DNA of 38,282 nt from Desulfobacterales bacterium. Its GTDB lineage: Bacteria > Desulfobacterota > Desulfobacteria > Desulfobacterales > UBA2174_A. The position numbers and the translations under genes were made by a program. The DNA lies in NCBI GenBank assembly GCA_025454075.1, contig JALOPD010000009.1, positions 1-38,282 on the forward strand, written 5' to 3'. Of the stretch, positions 9,830-17,081 are shown piece after piece; the stretch's first letter is position 1; every line of letters starts with the position of its first letter. Under the pieces are notes generated by a model. That model saw only the letters and a list, made by a program, of their open reading frames with translations, was not told the DNA's origin and searched no databases.

Positions 9830-10396
9830 TCAGCCGCCGGCCATCTGCTTCCCCAGCGCGTAGGCCGATTTCATGAGAGCCTTGTTTTTTTTGATTTCGC
9901 CGGCCTTCCAGGCGCTGCCGTAGACCGCGCCCGCCACCTCGGCCCCGATGAAGTTGAAGGCGTCCTGGAAGGTGCGCAAAGCGTTCACCGCTCCTGAAGT
10001 GAAAGGGTCGGCGTCGGCGTAGGCCAGCACGATGCCGAACTTCTTCCCCGCCAGCTCATATCCGTCGTCGCCCCCCAAGGCATACCAGCGGTCCATGAAC
10101 AGTTTGGTCTGGGCCGAGACCGTGAACCAGTAGATGGGGCTTGCGATCACGATGCCGTCGGCCGCTTTCATCTTCGGGTAGAGCTTCTTCATGTCGTCCT
10201 TGATGATGCAGTCCTTCTTGAGCTTCGTGCGGCACGCGTCGCAGGCCGTGCAGGGCCGGATGTCCATGCCCTGTAGAAAAAAAGTGTCCACCTTCGCCCC
10301 GGCGTCCTTGGCGCCTTCCTCGACTTGCTTGGCCAGGGTGGCGCTGTTGCCTTTTCTGCGTGGGCTGCCGATGACGACCATGATCTTGCGCGGCAT
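9830..10396 (-). CDS. NADPH-dependent FMN reductase / iron-sulfur flavoprotein
   Basis: A 188-residue flavodoxin-fold protein. The FMN phosphate loop is G-S-P-R-R-K-G-N-S near residues 10-18, and the second FMN motif is S-P-I-Y-W-F-T. Cysteines 49, 52, 55 and 63 form a compact C-x2-C-x2-C-x7-C cluster of the kind that binds a [4Fe-4S] centre in Isf-type iron-sulfur flavoproteins of anaerobes. Start ATG 10396 has GGAGGAAACGT directly upstream. It is likely a cytoplasmic electron-transfer or quinone/nitro reductase; the substrate is unknown. It is monocistronic and convergent with creA (12 nt between stops). Confidence 0.88.
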   Translation of the reverse strand: MPRKIMVVIGSPRRKGNSATLAKQVEEGAKDAGAKVDTFFLQGMDIRPCTACDACRTKLKKDCIIKDDMKKLYPKMKAADGIVIASPIYWFTVSAQTKLFMDRWYALGGDDGYELAGKKFGIVLAYADADPFTSGAVNALRTFQDAFNFIGAEVAGAVYGSAWKAGEIKKNKALMKSAYALGKQMAGG

Positions 10397-10644
10397 ACGT
10401 TTCCTCCTTTCAGCCTGCGGATGAAAAACCTCATTTAGAACACCGGAATTTCACTCATATTCATCCTTTAACGCAGTAAACGACAAAGGGCAACGGCCAT
10501 GACGCGCCGGAGGGCCATCCGACAAAAGGCACTAAAGTCGGTCGCTTGTTGTGCCGATACAAATCAAGATGCGCTTTATCCCGCCGAGGGGGATTCGGCC
10601 GCCGCAACGCAAGTATGCCAATTTTTTGTTTCTGATGGTTGCAC
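10397..10644. other. divergent intergenic region
   Basis: 248 nt between the flavoprotein (-) and hybrid kinase (+) genes. A weak candidate promoter for the flavoprotein reads TTGTCG-N17-TGAATA on the minus strand. No convincing promoter for the kinase and no RNA gene were seen. Short open frames here have no coding signal or ribosome sites. Confidence 0.4.
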
Positions 10645-12927
10645 ATGAACTGGAAGAAATGGCCCGGCGCCGCGCGAAGATTTTTCGATGGCCTTTTCTG
10701 CTCCTGCCACCAAGATTCGGCGCAGGATGGCCTGGTCTACTGGCGTGAGCGGATTCTGCATTCGGCCCTCGCGGCGGGCACCGGTTTGTCCTTGGTCGCC
10801 TTTGGCCCGGCGCTTTACATGGCGTTCAGCGAAGGGCTATGGCTGCTGGCCATCGTCGATGTTTTCGCTTGTATCGGCTGCGCCGGCCTGCTGGTCATGC
10901 GCCGGATCGGACTGGAACGGAGAGCCGCGGCGATATTGCTGATCACCTTCCTGGTCGGAGTGTTCGTTATCGGCCAAGCGGGTTTTCTGAGCGGCGGACC
11001 GGCTTGGCTGTTCGCTTTTGCGGTTTTGTCCGGTGTCTTGCTGGGACTGCGGGCGGCATTGATAGCTTCGGCTTTGAACGCCCTGGCCCTGGCGGTCCTT
11101 GCCGGCCTGTCCGCGGCAGGAATTTTGGCAGAGGCGCAAGGGGCGATGACGTTTACCCGCGCGGTCGCCGCCGGTGCCAACTTTTTCTTTCTGAATGTGG
11201 TCTCGGCCGTGTTTGTCGCCGTGCTCGTCAATGGGCTGCAGGCCCTGAACAAGAAAACCGAAGCCGCCACGAACGCCTATAGAGACGAACGGGCGGACCT
11301 GCTGCGGACACGGGAAAAACTGAAACAAGAAATCCTCGTCCGCCTGAACTCGGAGCGAGCCTTGCGCCAGAGCGAGCAGAAATACCGGCTGCTGGCGGAA
11401 AACATCCAGGATGTGATCTGGATGATGGACATGAAGTTCGCCTTTACTTTCGTCAGCACGTCCGTCGAACGGCTGCAGGGGTGGACGCATCAGGAGTACA
11501 TGAAGCTGAGGCTTGAGGAGTCGTTGACCCCGGCCTCGCTGAAAAAAGTGTTCGAAGAGTTCAAGCATCAATACGAACTGGGTTTTGAGTCCGGATCGTT
11601 TGCCCGTTCGTCGACCCTGGAGCTCGAGCTGCTCCGCAGGGACGGCTCCTCCGTCTGGACGGAGGTGACCGCTTCCTTTCTGCTGAGCGACGACGGCAAG
11701 CCCATCGGTGTTCTGGGAGTGACCCGCGACATCACCGAACGACGCAAGGCGGAGAGAGAAAAACGGGAGCTCCTGGAGAGCCTGGCCCGCTCCAAGAAAA
11801 TGGAGGCCCTGGGGACGCTGGCCGGCGGGGTTGCCCATGATCTCAACAATGTGCTTTCGGGAATTGTCAGCTATCCGGACCTGCTGCTGATGGACCTTCC
11901 CCGGGCAAGCCCTCTGCGGAGGCCGATCGAGGTCATCCAGGAATCCGGCAAGAAGGCTGCCGCCATCGTCCAGGACCTGCTTACTTTGGCCCGCAGGGGG
12001 GTGTCGGCCCTGGAGGTGGTAAACCTCAACGACCTCGTCGGCGAATACCTCATCAGCCCGGAATATCAGCGCCTGAGAGCGCTGCACCCTCGCATCGAGG
12101 TCGAAACCCGGCTGGAGCCCGAATTGCTGAACATCATGGGGTCTCCGGTTCACCTGTCGAAAACCCTCATGAACCTGGTGTCCAACGCCGCCGAGGCGAT
12201 GACCAACGGCGGGAAAATTGTCATTGCCACCGAGAATCGTCACCTGGACAGATCCTTGAAGGGCAAGGAGGTGCGGGAAGGCGATTATGCGGTCCTGCAG
12301 GTTTCGGACACCGGCGTCGGCATCCCCCCCGAGGACCTCCATCGAATTTTCGAGCCCTTCTTCACCAAGAAAAAAATGGGCCGCAGCGGAACCGGCTTGG
12401 GCATGGCGGTCGTGTGGGGAACGGTGCAGGACCATCACGGGTACGTCGACGTTCAGAGCGCCGAAGGCCGGGGCACGGACGTCACGGCCTTCCTGCCGGC
12501 GACACGCAAGGAATTGCAGAAGCCGGCTCCGGGGAATTCGCTGGAATCTTTCAGGGGCGCGGGTGAAACCGTGCTGGTGGTCGACGACATGAGGGAGCAG
12601 CGGGAGATCGCGGCGAAGATCATCGAGCAGCTCGGCTACGTTGCCAAAACCGTGGAAAGCGGCGAGCAGGCGGTCGAGCTGCTGGAAGGTGAACGGGTGG
12701 ATCTGCTCATCCTGGACATGATCATGGACCCCGGCATCGACGGCCTTGAAACCTTCCACCGGGTGAAGAAATTGCACCCCCACCAGAAGGCCATCATCAC
12801 CAGCGGGTATTCGGAAACCAACCGGGTCCAAATCGCCCAGCGCCTGGGAGCAGGCAGTTATCTAAAGAAGCCATACACCGTTCACAACCTGGCCGTCGCC
12901 ATCAAGTCCGAGCTGAACCGCAATTGA
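10645..12927 (+). CDS. hybrid sensor histidine kinase (6TM-PAS-HisKA-HATPase-REC)
   Basis: A 760-residue inner-membrane kinase. About six hydrophobic segments fill residues 36-205, followed by a coiled-coil, a PAS domain (about 248-370, ending in the I-T-E-R-R-K-A-E linker), a HisKA domain with phospho-acceptor His398 in G-G-V-A-H-D-L-N-N-V-L, an ATPase domain (N box S-N-A-A-E-A; G boxes D-T-G-V-G and G-T-G-L-G-M-A), and a receiver with Asp691 in L-I-L-D-M-I-M-D-P-G-I-D-G and Lys in L-K-K-P-Y. The H-box type is the NtrB-like family common in Desulfobacterota. No cognate response regulator is adjacent. ATG 10645 is preferred over TTG 10639; neither has a clear ribosome site. Confidence 0.9.
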   Translation: MNWKKWPGAARRFFDGLFCSCHQDSAQDGLVYWRERILHSALAAGTGLSLVAFGPALYMAFSEGLWLLAIVDVFACIGCAGLLVMRRIGLERRAAAILLITFLVGVFVIGQAGFLSGGPAWLFAFAVLSGVLLGLRAALIASALNALALAVLAGLSAAGILAEAQGAMTFTRAVAAGANFFFLNVVSAVFVAVLVNGLQALNKKTEAATNAYRDERADLLRTREKLKQEILVRLNSERALRQSEQKYRLLAENIQDVIWMMDMKFAFTFVSTSVERLQGWTHQEYMKLRLEESLTPASLKKVFEEFKHQYELGFESGSFARSSTLELELLRRDGSSVWTEVTASFLLSDDGKPIGVLGVTRDITERRKAEREKRELLESLARSKKMEALGTLAGGVAHDLNNVLSGIVSYPDLLLMDLPRASPLRRPIEVIQESGKKAAAIVQDLLTLARRGVSALEVVNLNDLVGEYLISPEYQRLRALHPRIEVETRLEPELLNIMGSPVHLSKTLMNLVSNAAEAMTNGGKIVIATENRHLDRSLKGKEVREGDYAVLQVSDTGVGIPPEDLHRIFEPFFTKKKMGRSGTGLGMAVVWGTVQDHHGYVDVQSAEGRGTDVTAFLPATRKELQKPAPGNSLESFRGAGETVLVVDDMREQREIAAKIIEQLGYVAKTVESGEQAVELLEGERVDLLILDMIMDPGIDGLETFHRVKKLHPHQKAIITSGYSETNRVQIAQRLGAGSYLKKPYTVHNLAVAIKSELNRN

Positions 12928-12935
12928 AGCTTTTT

Positions 12936-12970
12936 CTGTAGGAGCGGGTCCTTGCCGCGACGGACTCCTG
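12936..12970. repeat. possible REP-like element remnant
   Basis: The string TGTAGGAGCGGGTCCTTGCC resembles the head of pseudomonad-type REP elements, and AGGAGCGGGTC pairs imperfectly with GACGGACTCCT downstream. It lies in the 123-nt gap between two convergent genes, a usual site for REP units. Only one copy is present in the window. Confidence 0.3.
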
Positions 12971-13050
12971 GCCGGAAGCCGCTTCTGCAAATCCAACAAA
13001 AAATCGACTTCATTCAAGATCGCCGGGATTTTCCCTGAAGGCAGGCAAAT

Positions 13051-14094
13051 TTAGGGCAACTCCGCGCGCTCGTCGTGGAATTCGGCGGCGGCGAAGAAGC
13101 GCTCGTAGTTTTTGCGGCTGAACCAGCTCAGGTAGTCGTCGGCCGGTCGGGTGCGCTCTTCGAGGGCACCCCAGACATCGCGGGGCATGTCCCAGTCCCC
13201 GACCTCGAGGTTGGCCTTGAGCTGATCCAGATCCCGCACGCCGAGAATGACCGAGCTGACGAACTTCCGGCCGAGCGACCAGGCGACGGCGAGTTTGGCC
13301 ATGGGGATCCCCGATTCCCGGGCCACCTGCTCGACGATCGCGGCGGTTTTGAAACCCTGCTCGTTCCAGAAGCGCGGCCCGTCCACCTGGGTGCGGAAGG
13401 AATGGCGGGTACCCTTCGCCGGCTCCGTCATGCCCTTGTATTTTCCGGTGAGCAAACCGCCGCCCAGCGGGCTGTAGGCCGTGAGCCCGACGCCGTGGTC
13501 GACGGCCGCCGGGATCAGCTCTTTTTCCAGTTCGCGGTGGATCAGGCTGTAGATGTACTGCCCGGCCGTGAGCCGCTCAAGGCCCATCCGGGCGGCGATC
13601 CCCATGGCCTTGGCGATCTGCCAGCCGAAGATATTGCTGCACCCCAGGTAGCGCACCTTGCCCTGCCGGACCAGGTCGTCCAGGGCGCGCAGGCTTTCCT
13701 CGTAGGGGGTGACGGGGTCGGGGCCGTGAATGTAGTAGAGGTCGATGTAGTCGGTCCTGAGGCGCTTCAGGCTGGCCTCGCAGGAGGCCATGACATGCTT
13801 GCGGGACATCCCGTGCTGGTTGGGTTTCTGACCCATGGGGAAGTAGCATTTGGAGGCGATGACAAGGTCGTCGCGCTCCACCTGGGGCAAAAAGTAGCCG
13901 ACGATCTCCTCCGAACGGCCGCCGGCGTAGACATCCGCGCAGTCGATGAAGTTGCCCCCGGCATCGATGAAGGCCTTGAGGATGTCGTGGGACTCCTTTT
14001 CCCCGCAGCCCCAGTTGTCGGTGCCGAAGGTCATGGTCCCTAGCGAAAGCCGCGAAACCAGCAGGCCCGATGAGCCCAAAAATCTATATTTCAT
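13051..14094 (-). CDS. aldo/keto reductase
   Basis: A 347-residue cytoplasmic NADPH-dependent oxidoreductase with the (beta/alpha)8 AKR fold. The catalytic tetrad is visible: Asp51 and Tyr56 in F-I-D-C-A-D-V-Y, Lys82 in V-I-A-S-K, and His123 in Y-Y-I-H-G-P-D-P. The cofactor-binding segment S-S-V-I-L-G-V-R lies near the C terminus. The sequence is most like the YajO/Gpr-type subgroup reducing aldehydes; the substrate is unknown. Start ATG 14094 has GAGGGAG 7 nt upstream. It is divergent from higBA and has no cotranscribed neighbour. Confidence 0.9.
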   Translation of the reverse strand: MKYRFLGSSGLLVSRLSLGTMTFGTDNWGCGEKESHDILKAFIDAGGNFIDCADVYAGGRSEEIVGYFLPQVERDDLVIASKCYFPMGQKPNQHGMSRKHVMASCEASLKRLRTDYIDLYYIHGPDPVTPYEESLRALDDLVRQGKVRYLGCSNIFGWQIAKAMGIAARMGLERLTAGQYIYSLIHRELEKELIPAAVDHGVGLTAYSPLGGGLLTGKYKGMTEPAKGTRHSFRTQVDGPRFWNEQGFKTAAIVEQVARESGIPMAKLAVAWSLGRKFVSSVILGVRDLDQLKANLEVGDWDMPRDVWGALEERTRPADDYLSWFSRKNYERFFAAAEFHDERAELP

Positions 14095-14155
14095 GCGATC
14101 TCCCTCTTCTCGTTTCGAGTCAAAGCAACCTGGTGCACAATAGCCGATTGTCGCT

Positions 14156-14177
14156 TGAGTTTCATCTAAAAAACTCA
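14156..14177. repeat. short inverted repeat upstream of higBA
   Basis: TGAGTTT at 14156-14162 pairs with AAACTCA at 14171-14177. It lies just upstream of the higBA -35 and between the divergent genes; it may be part of the regulatory region. Confidence 0.35.
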
Positions 14178-14180
14178 GGC

Positions 14181-14209
14181 TTGACGCCTGTCACGTGACG
14201 CGTTACAAT
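14181..14209 (+). promoter_or_regulatory. higBA promoter with embedded palindromic operator
   Basis: TTGACG at 14181-14186 and TACAAT at 14204-14209 are exactly 17 nt apart. The spacer holds the perfect 10-bp palindrome GTCACGTGAC (14190-14199), and the -35 lies in an imperfect repeat CAGGC-TTGAC-GCCTG. A HigA or HigBA complex bound to this palindrome would block the polymerase, the usual autoregulation of such loci. Transcription would start at about 14214-14216, at the toxin GTG. Confidence 0.75.
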
Positions 14210-14215
14210 AGGGAT

Positions 14216-14497
14216 GTGATCAAAGCATTTGCCGATAAAGAAACCCAGGCTCTTTTCATCACCGGCAAATCGAAACGCCTGCCGCCGGATGTGATACGAA
14301 GGGCGATTCGCAGGTTGGAATATATCCATTACGCGACAAACCTAAACGATCTTAGAGTGCCTCCCAGCAACCGGTTGCATGCACTGACGGCAGATAGAAA
14401 AAACCAGCATTCGATATCCATCAACGACCAGTGGCGGATTTGTTTTCGATTCTTCGATGGCGATGCCTACGACGTTGAAATTACGGATTATCATTGA
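14216..14497 (+). CDS. higB: HigB-type RelE-superfamily mRNA interferase toxin
   Basis: A 93-residue toxin whose family cleaves mRNA on the ribosome. The sequence follows HigB: V-I-K-A-F-A-D-K-E-T-Q-A-L-F, the helix with R-R-A-I-R-R-L, the loop L-R-V-P-P-S-N-R-L-H-A-L, then S-I-S-I-N-D-Q-W-R-I-C-F-R-F, ending E-I-T-D-Y-H. GTG 14216 is chosen because homologues begin at this I-K-x-F position and because a GTG at 14195 lies inside the promoter spacer. The transcript is predicted to start within about 2 nt of the GTG, implying leaderless translation. higA follows 11 nt downstream in the toxin-first order typical of higBA. Confidence 0.9.
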   Translation: MIKAFADKETQALFITGKSKRLPPDVIRRAIRRLEYIHYATNLNDLRVPPSNRLHALTADRKNQHSISINDQWRICFRFFDGDAYDVEITDYH

Positions 14498-14508
14498 GGA
14501 CTTGAGCT

Positions 14509-14823
14509 ATGCCTACTCAAAGGGCGATGAAAAGAGAAATTCAGCCGACACACCCGGGCGAGATTCTCAGAGAGGATTTTATGCCCGATTTCAATCTAAG
14601 TGCGACAACCTTGGCTACGGCCCTCGGTGTATCTCGGCAGACCGTAAATGAACTGTTGCGGGAGCAGCGCGCACTCACTCCTCTCATGGCATTGAGACTG
14701 TCTCGCCTTTTCGGGAATTCTCCCGAGTTCTGGCTGAATGCACAACATGCCTGGGACTTGTGGGACTCCGAACGGCGTTTCGGTGAGGAGCTTTCTAAAA
14801 TTCACCCGGTTAAAGCTGCCTGA
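14509..14823 (+). CDS. higA: HigA-type XRE family antitoxin
   Basis: A 104-residue helix-turn-helix antitoxin and autorepressor. It has the HigA opening motif P-T-H-P-G-E-I-L-R-E-D-F, an XRE helix-turn-helix L-A-T-A-L-G-V-S-R-Q-T-V-N-E-L-L (about residues 37-53), and the closing S-P-E-F-W-L-N-A-Q segment with downstream helices. Start ATG 14509 has GAGGA (14496-14500) overlapping the toxin stop, so translation is coupled. It should neutralise HigB and bind the palindrome at 14190-14199. Confidence 0.93.
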   Translation: MPTQRAMKREIQPTHPGEILREDFMPDFNLSATTLATALGVSRQTVNELLREQRALTPLMALRLSRLFGNSPEFWLNAQHAWDLWDSERRFGEELSKIHPVKAA

Positions 14824-14923
14824 TTTACATTTTATTTCGGCTTCCCCAAGCCCCTCCAATAGCAATCCGCAGCAATGTGGTTATATTCGAACGGCGTGTC
14901 GGATTATAATGTGGAGGAACACC

Positions 14924-15688
14924 ATGAAGACCCGATGGATGCTTTTCATAATGGCGCTGCTGGGAGTGTTCGGTTCAACTCGCTTGGGCGATGCCCAGGA
15001 TTCGAGCGCCTCGCAGACCGGCTTGCCGGCGACACAGAAGGGCTTGCCGTCCATCGACGCGGCGGTCCCGGCCAAAACCGAAACCGCCACTTTCGCCATG
15101 GGCTGATTCTGGGGGCCGGACTCCAGGTTCGGAGTCCTTGACGGCGTGATCAGAACCCGGGTGGGATATGCGGGCGGTGCAAAGGAAAACCCGACCTACC
15201 ACAACCTGGGCGACCACACCGAAACGCTGCAGGTCGACTACGACCCGTCGAAAATCTCCTACGAGAAGCTGCTCGAGCTGTTCTGGGAGGAGCACGACCC
15301 CACCGGCCGCTCCTGGTCGCGGCAGTATAAGGCGGTCGTCTTCTACCACGATGAAGAACAGAAACGATCGGCGCTTGCCAGCCGCGACCGCCTGGCCGCG
15401 AAACTGGGGAAAACCATCCACACCGAAGTGCTGCCTTTCACCCACTTCTACGCGGCCGAGGACTACCACCAGAAGTACTACCTGCGGGGGCATCGGCAGA
15501 TTCTCAAACAGTTCCAACAGCATTATCCCCAGGCACTCGACCTGATGAACTCGACCGCCGCGGCCCGGATCAACGGTTATCTCGGAGGCTACGGCACGCC
15601 TGCCTCTTTCGAGGCCGACATCGACCGGCTGGGCCTGTCTGCGGCAGCGTTGGGAGAGCTCCGGGAGCGGGTTGGCAACAAGGAATAG
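14924..15688 (+). CDS. msrA: selenocysteine-containing peptide methionine sulfoxide reductase A, exported
   Basis: A 254-codon gene read through one in-frame TGA at 15104-15106 (codon 61). The TGA replaces the catalytic Cys of the MsrA motif: the context is A-T-F-A-M-G-[TGA]-F-W-G-P-D-S-R-F-G, then V-G-Y-A-G-G and the conserved Y-H-N-L-G-D-H-T-E and Y-H-Q-K-Y-Y-L-R motifs continue in the same frame to TAG/TAA-free coding until 15688. A bacterial SECIS-like hairpin follows (15118-15137). MsrA reduces methionine-S-sulfoxide in proteins; a selenol makes this faster. A signal peptide (about residues 1-25, cleavage near G-D-A-Q) predicts a periplasmic enzyme. No Cys exists in the product, so there is no resolving Cys. 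GGAGGAAC precedes ATG 14924. The alternative, a pseudogene by nonsense mutation, is much less likely. Confidence 0.9.
15118..15137 (+). promoter_or_regulatory. bacterial SECIS-like element in msrA
   Basis: GGACTCC (15118-15124) and GGAGTCC (15131-15137) form a perfect 7-bp stem with a six-base loop AGGTTC. The loop begins 18 nt after the TGA, within the 16-37 nt window known for bacterial SECIS elements, and its sequence closely resembles the AGGUCU loop of the E. coli fdhF element that SelB recognises. Confidence 0.85.
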
Positions 15689-15704
15689 CGCGGCTCCGGC
15701 GAAA

Positions 15705-15740
15705 GCGCCGCGGCAGGGGAATCTTTGCCTGCCGCGGCGC
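15705..15740. terminator. strong hairpin between convergent msrA and aldo/keto reductase genes
   Basis: GCGCCGCGGCAGG (15705-15717) pairs perfectly with CCTGCCGCGGCGC (15728-15740), a 13-bp GC-rich stem with a 10-nt loop. It lies 17 nt after the msrA stop and serves both strands. There is no long T tract, so it may act with Rho or as an mRNA 3' stabiliser. Confidence 0.6.
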
Positions 15741-15784
15741 CCCGATCGCCTGAATCCTTCGAAGCGGCAGTTTCCGAAATTGGG

Positions 15785-17008
15785 TCAGGCCAGGAGTTTC
15801 GAGGCCTCGGCCATGAGCTCGGCGATGGCAAGCCCCTGCGGACAAGCCTTTTCCGCTTGGGAGTAGTCTATCTCAGTCATGCGGGAGCGCGCTGCTTCCG
15901 GCAGCCCGGCAAAGACATCCCGGGCGAGCTCGCGGTCGCCGTAGTCCATGTAGTACATCAGGCAGCGCATCACGTCGTTCACCGGCACCCTGCCGCCCAC
16001 GGCCGCCTGGCAGATGCGGCCGCAGCCGGCGCAGTAGCCGGAGCGGGTTTCAAAGGCGAAGCGGTCCAGGGCCTCGAAGTCGCTCTTGGCAAGCGACTTC
16101 AGGTCGCGGGCGGCGGCCACGTTGGCCGAAAGATAGGCCAGGTTGGGCATCTGGGAGCAGACGCTGGCAATGTTCGGGTTCTCCCATACGGCCTTGAGCT
16201 TGGCCTGCTTGTCGGTGAAGCCCTTGTCGAGGAATTTCTGGAGCAGCTTGAACCCGGCCTCGGCATCCGGTTGGACCTGCCCGCCCGCCTGGGTCTTGAA
16301 TGACGTCAGGCCGATCCCCGCCTGCGCGCAGGCGTCTACGGCCGCTTTCATTTTAGGGGTGTTCATCAGCCGGAAGTTGTAGGTGAACATGACCGTGTCG
16401 ACCCAGCCGGACTTCGCCGCGGCGAGCAGGCAATCCTCCATGTTGGTGTGCGTGCTGAACCCGAAAAACTTTATTTTCCCGGCCGTCTTCATCTGTTCCG
16501 CCCAGTCGCGGACCCCCGCGATCTGGTTGAAGTCGCTGATGCCGTGCGTGAAAAACGCGTCCACGTAATCCGTTTGCAGCCGCTTCAGCCCCTTGTCCAG
16601 GGCCTCGCTCAGCTTGTCGGGCGGGGACGGGCGGAACTTGGTCACCAGGAAGATCTCTTTCCGGGTGGCCGGGTAGCGGGTGAAAAAGCGGCCGAACCCC
16701 TCTTCGCTCAGCCCGTTGCCGTAGGCCTCAGCGGTGTCCCAGTAGGTCACGCCCCAGTTGAGCGCCTGCCGCAGCAGCAGCTGGTTGTTGACCGTGTCGA
16801 ACATGCCGCCCAGGCACAGGATCGACACCTCGGCCCCGGTCTTGCCCAACTTACGCCTGGGTATGGCCGCCGCTTGGCCGCCCGCCGGCGCTTGCGCGCC
16901 GACAGCCCCCGGGAGGCCCACGGCCGTGGCCGCCACCCCGCTGATTCCGATGGTTCTGATAAAGCCGCGACGCGTTACACCCTGCTGTTTTTTCGTATGA
17001 TCCGTCAT
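15785..17008 (-). CDS. Tat-exported aldo/keto reductase with C-terminal [4Fe-4S]-type cysteines
   Basis: A 407-residue oxidoreductase. A twin-arginine signal (T-R13-R14-G-F-I-R followed by a hydrophobic stretch and A-V-G-A-Q) predicts export in folded form. The AKR core has Asp91 and Tyr96 (Y-W-D-T-A-E-A-Y), Lys in L-V-T-K-F and His in F-F-T-H-G. The C terminus has Y-C-A-G-C-G-R-I-C and a later K-A-C-P, the C-x2-C-x3-C...C-P pattern of iron-sulfur aldo/keto reductases. ATG 17008 has GGAGGT 4-5 nt upstream, better than the in-frame start at 17020. It lies 73 nt downstream of an exported unknown protein and converges with the exported MsrA. Export plus a metal cluster fits a Tat substrate; the substrate and electron partner are unknown. 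Confidence 0.88.
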   Translation of the reverse strand: MTDHTKKQQGVTRRGFIRTIGISGVAATAVGLPGAVGAQAPAGGQAAAIPRRKLGKTGAEVSILCLGGMFDTVNNQLLLRQALNWGVTYWDTAEAYGNGLSEEGFGRFFTRYPATRKEIFLVTKFRPSPPDKLSEALDKGLKRLQTDYVDAFFTHGISDFNQIAGVRDWAEQMKTAGKIKFFGFSTHTNMEDCLLAAAKSGWVDTVMFTYNFRLMNTPKMKAAVDACAQAGIGLTSFKTQAGGQVQPDAEAGFKLLQKFLDKGFTDKQAKLKAVWENPNIASVCSQMPNLAYLSANVAAARDLKSLAKSDFEALDRFAFETRSGYCAGCGRICQAAVGGRVPVNDVMRCLMYYMDYGDRELARDVFAGLPEAARSRMTEIDYSQAEKACPQGLAIAELMAEASKLLA

Positions 17009-17081
17009 CGTTACCTCCAACGATATAAAGGCCGCGATCTTCCTGCCATCCGGTCGGCAGCGGGGGTGGGCCCGTTTCGGC

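Noticed and set aside
10461..10646. Short minus-strand open frame in the flavoprotein-kinase gap
   Set aside because: No ribosome site, no family pattern and no coding bias.
14181..14207. Minus-strand TGTAAC-N15-CGTCAA as a third ECF sigma target, upstream of the aldo/keto reductase
   Set aside because: Spacing differs by one base and the -10 block has a mismatch; the same bases form a better plus-strand higBA promoter.
14195..14215. GTG 14195 as the higB start
   Set aside because: It lies between the -35 and -10 of a near-consensus promoter, so it would not be in the mRNA, and the extra seven residues are absent from the family pattern.
14924..15103. msrA read as a pseudogene with a nonsense mutation, or as two separate genes
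   Set aside because: The stop is TGA exactly at the catalytic Cys position, the frame is intact on both sides, and a SECIS-like hairpin follows at the expected distance.
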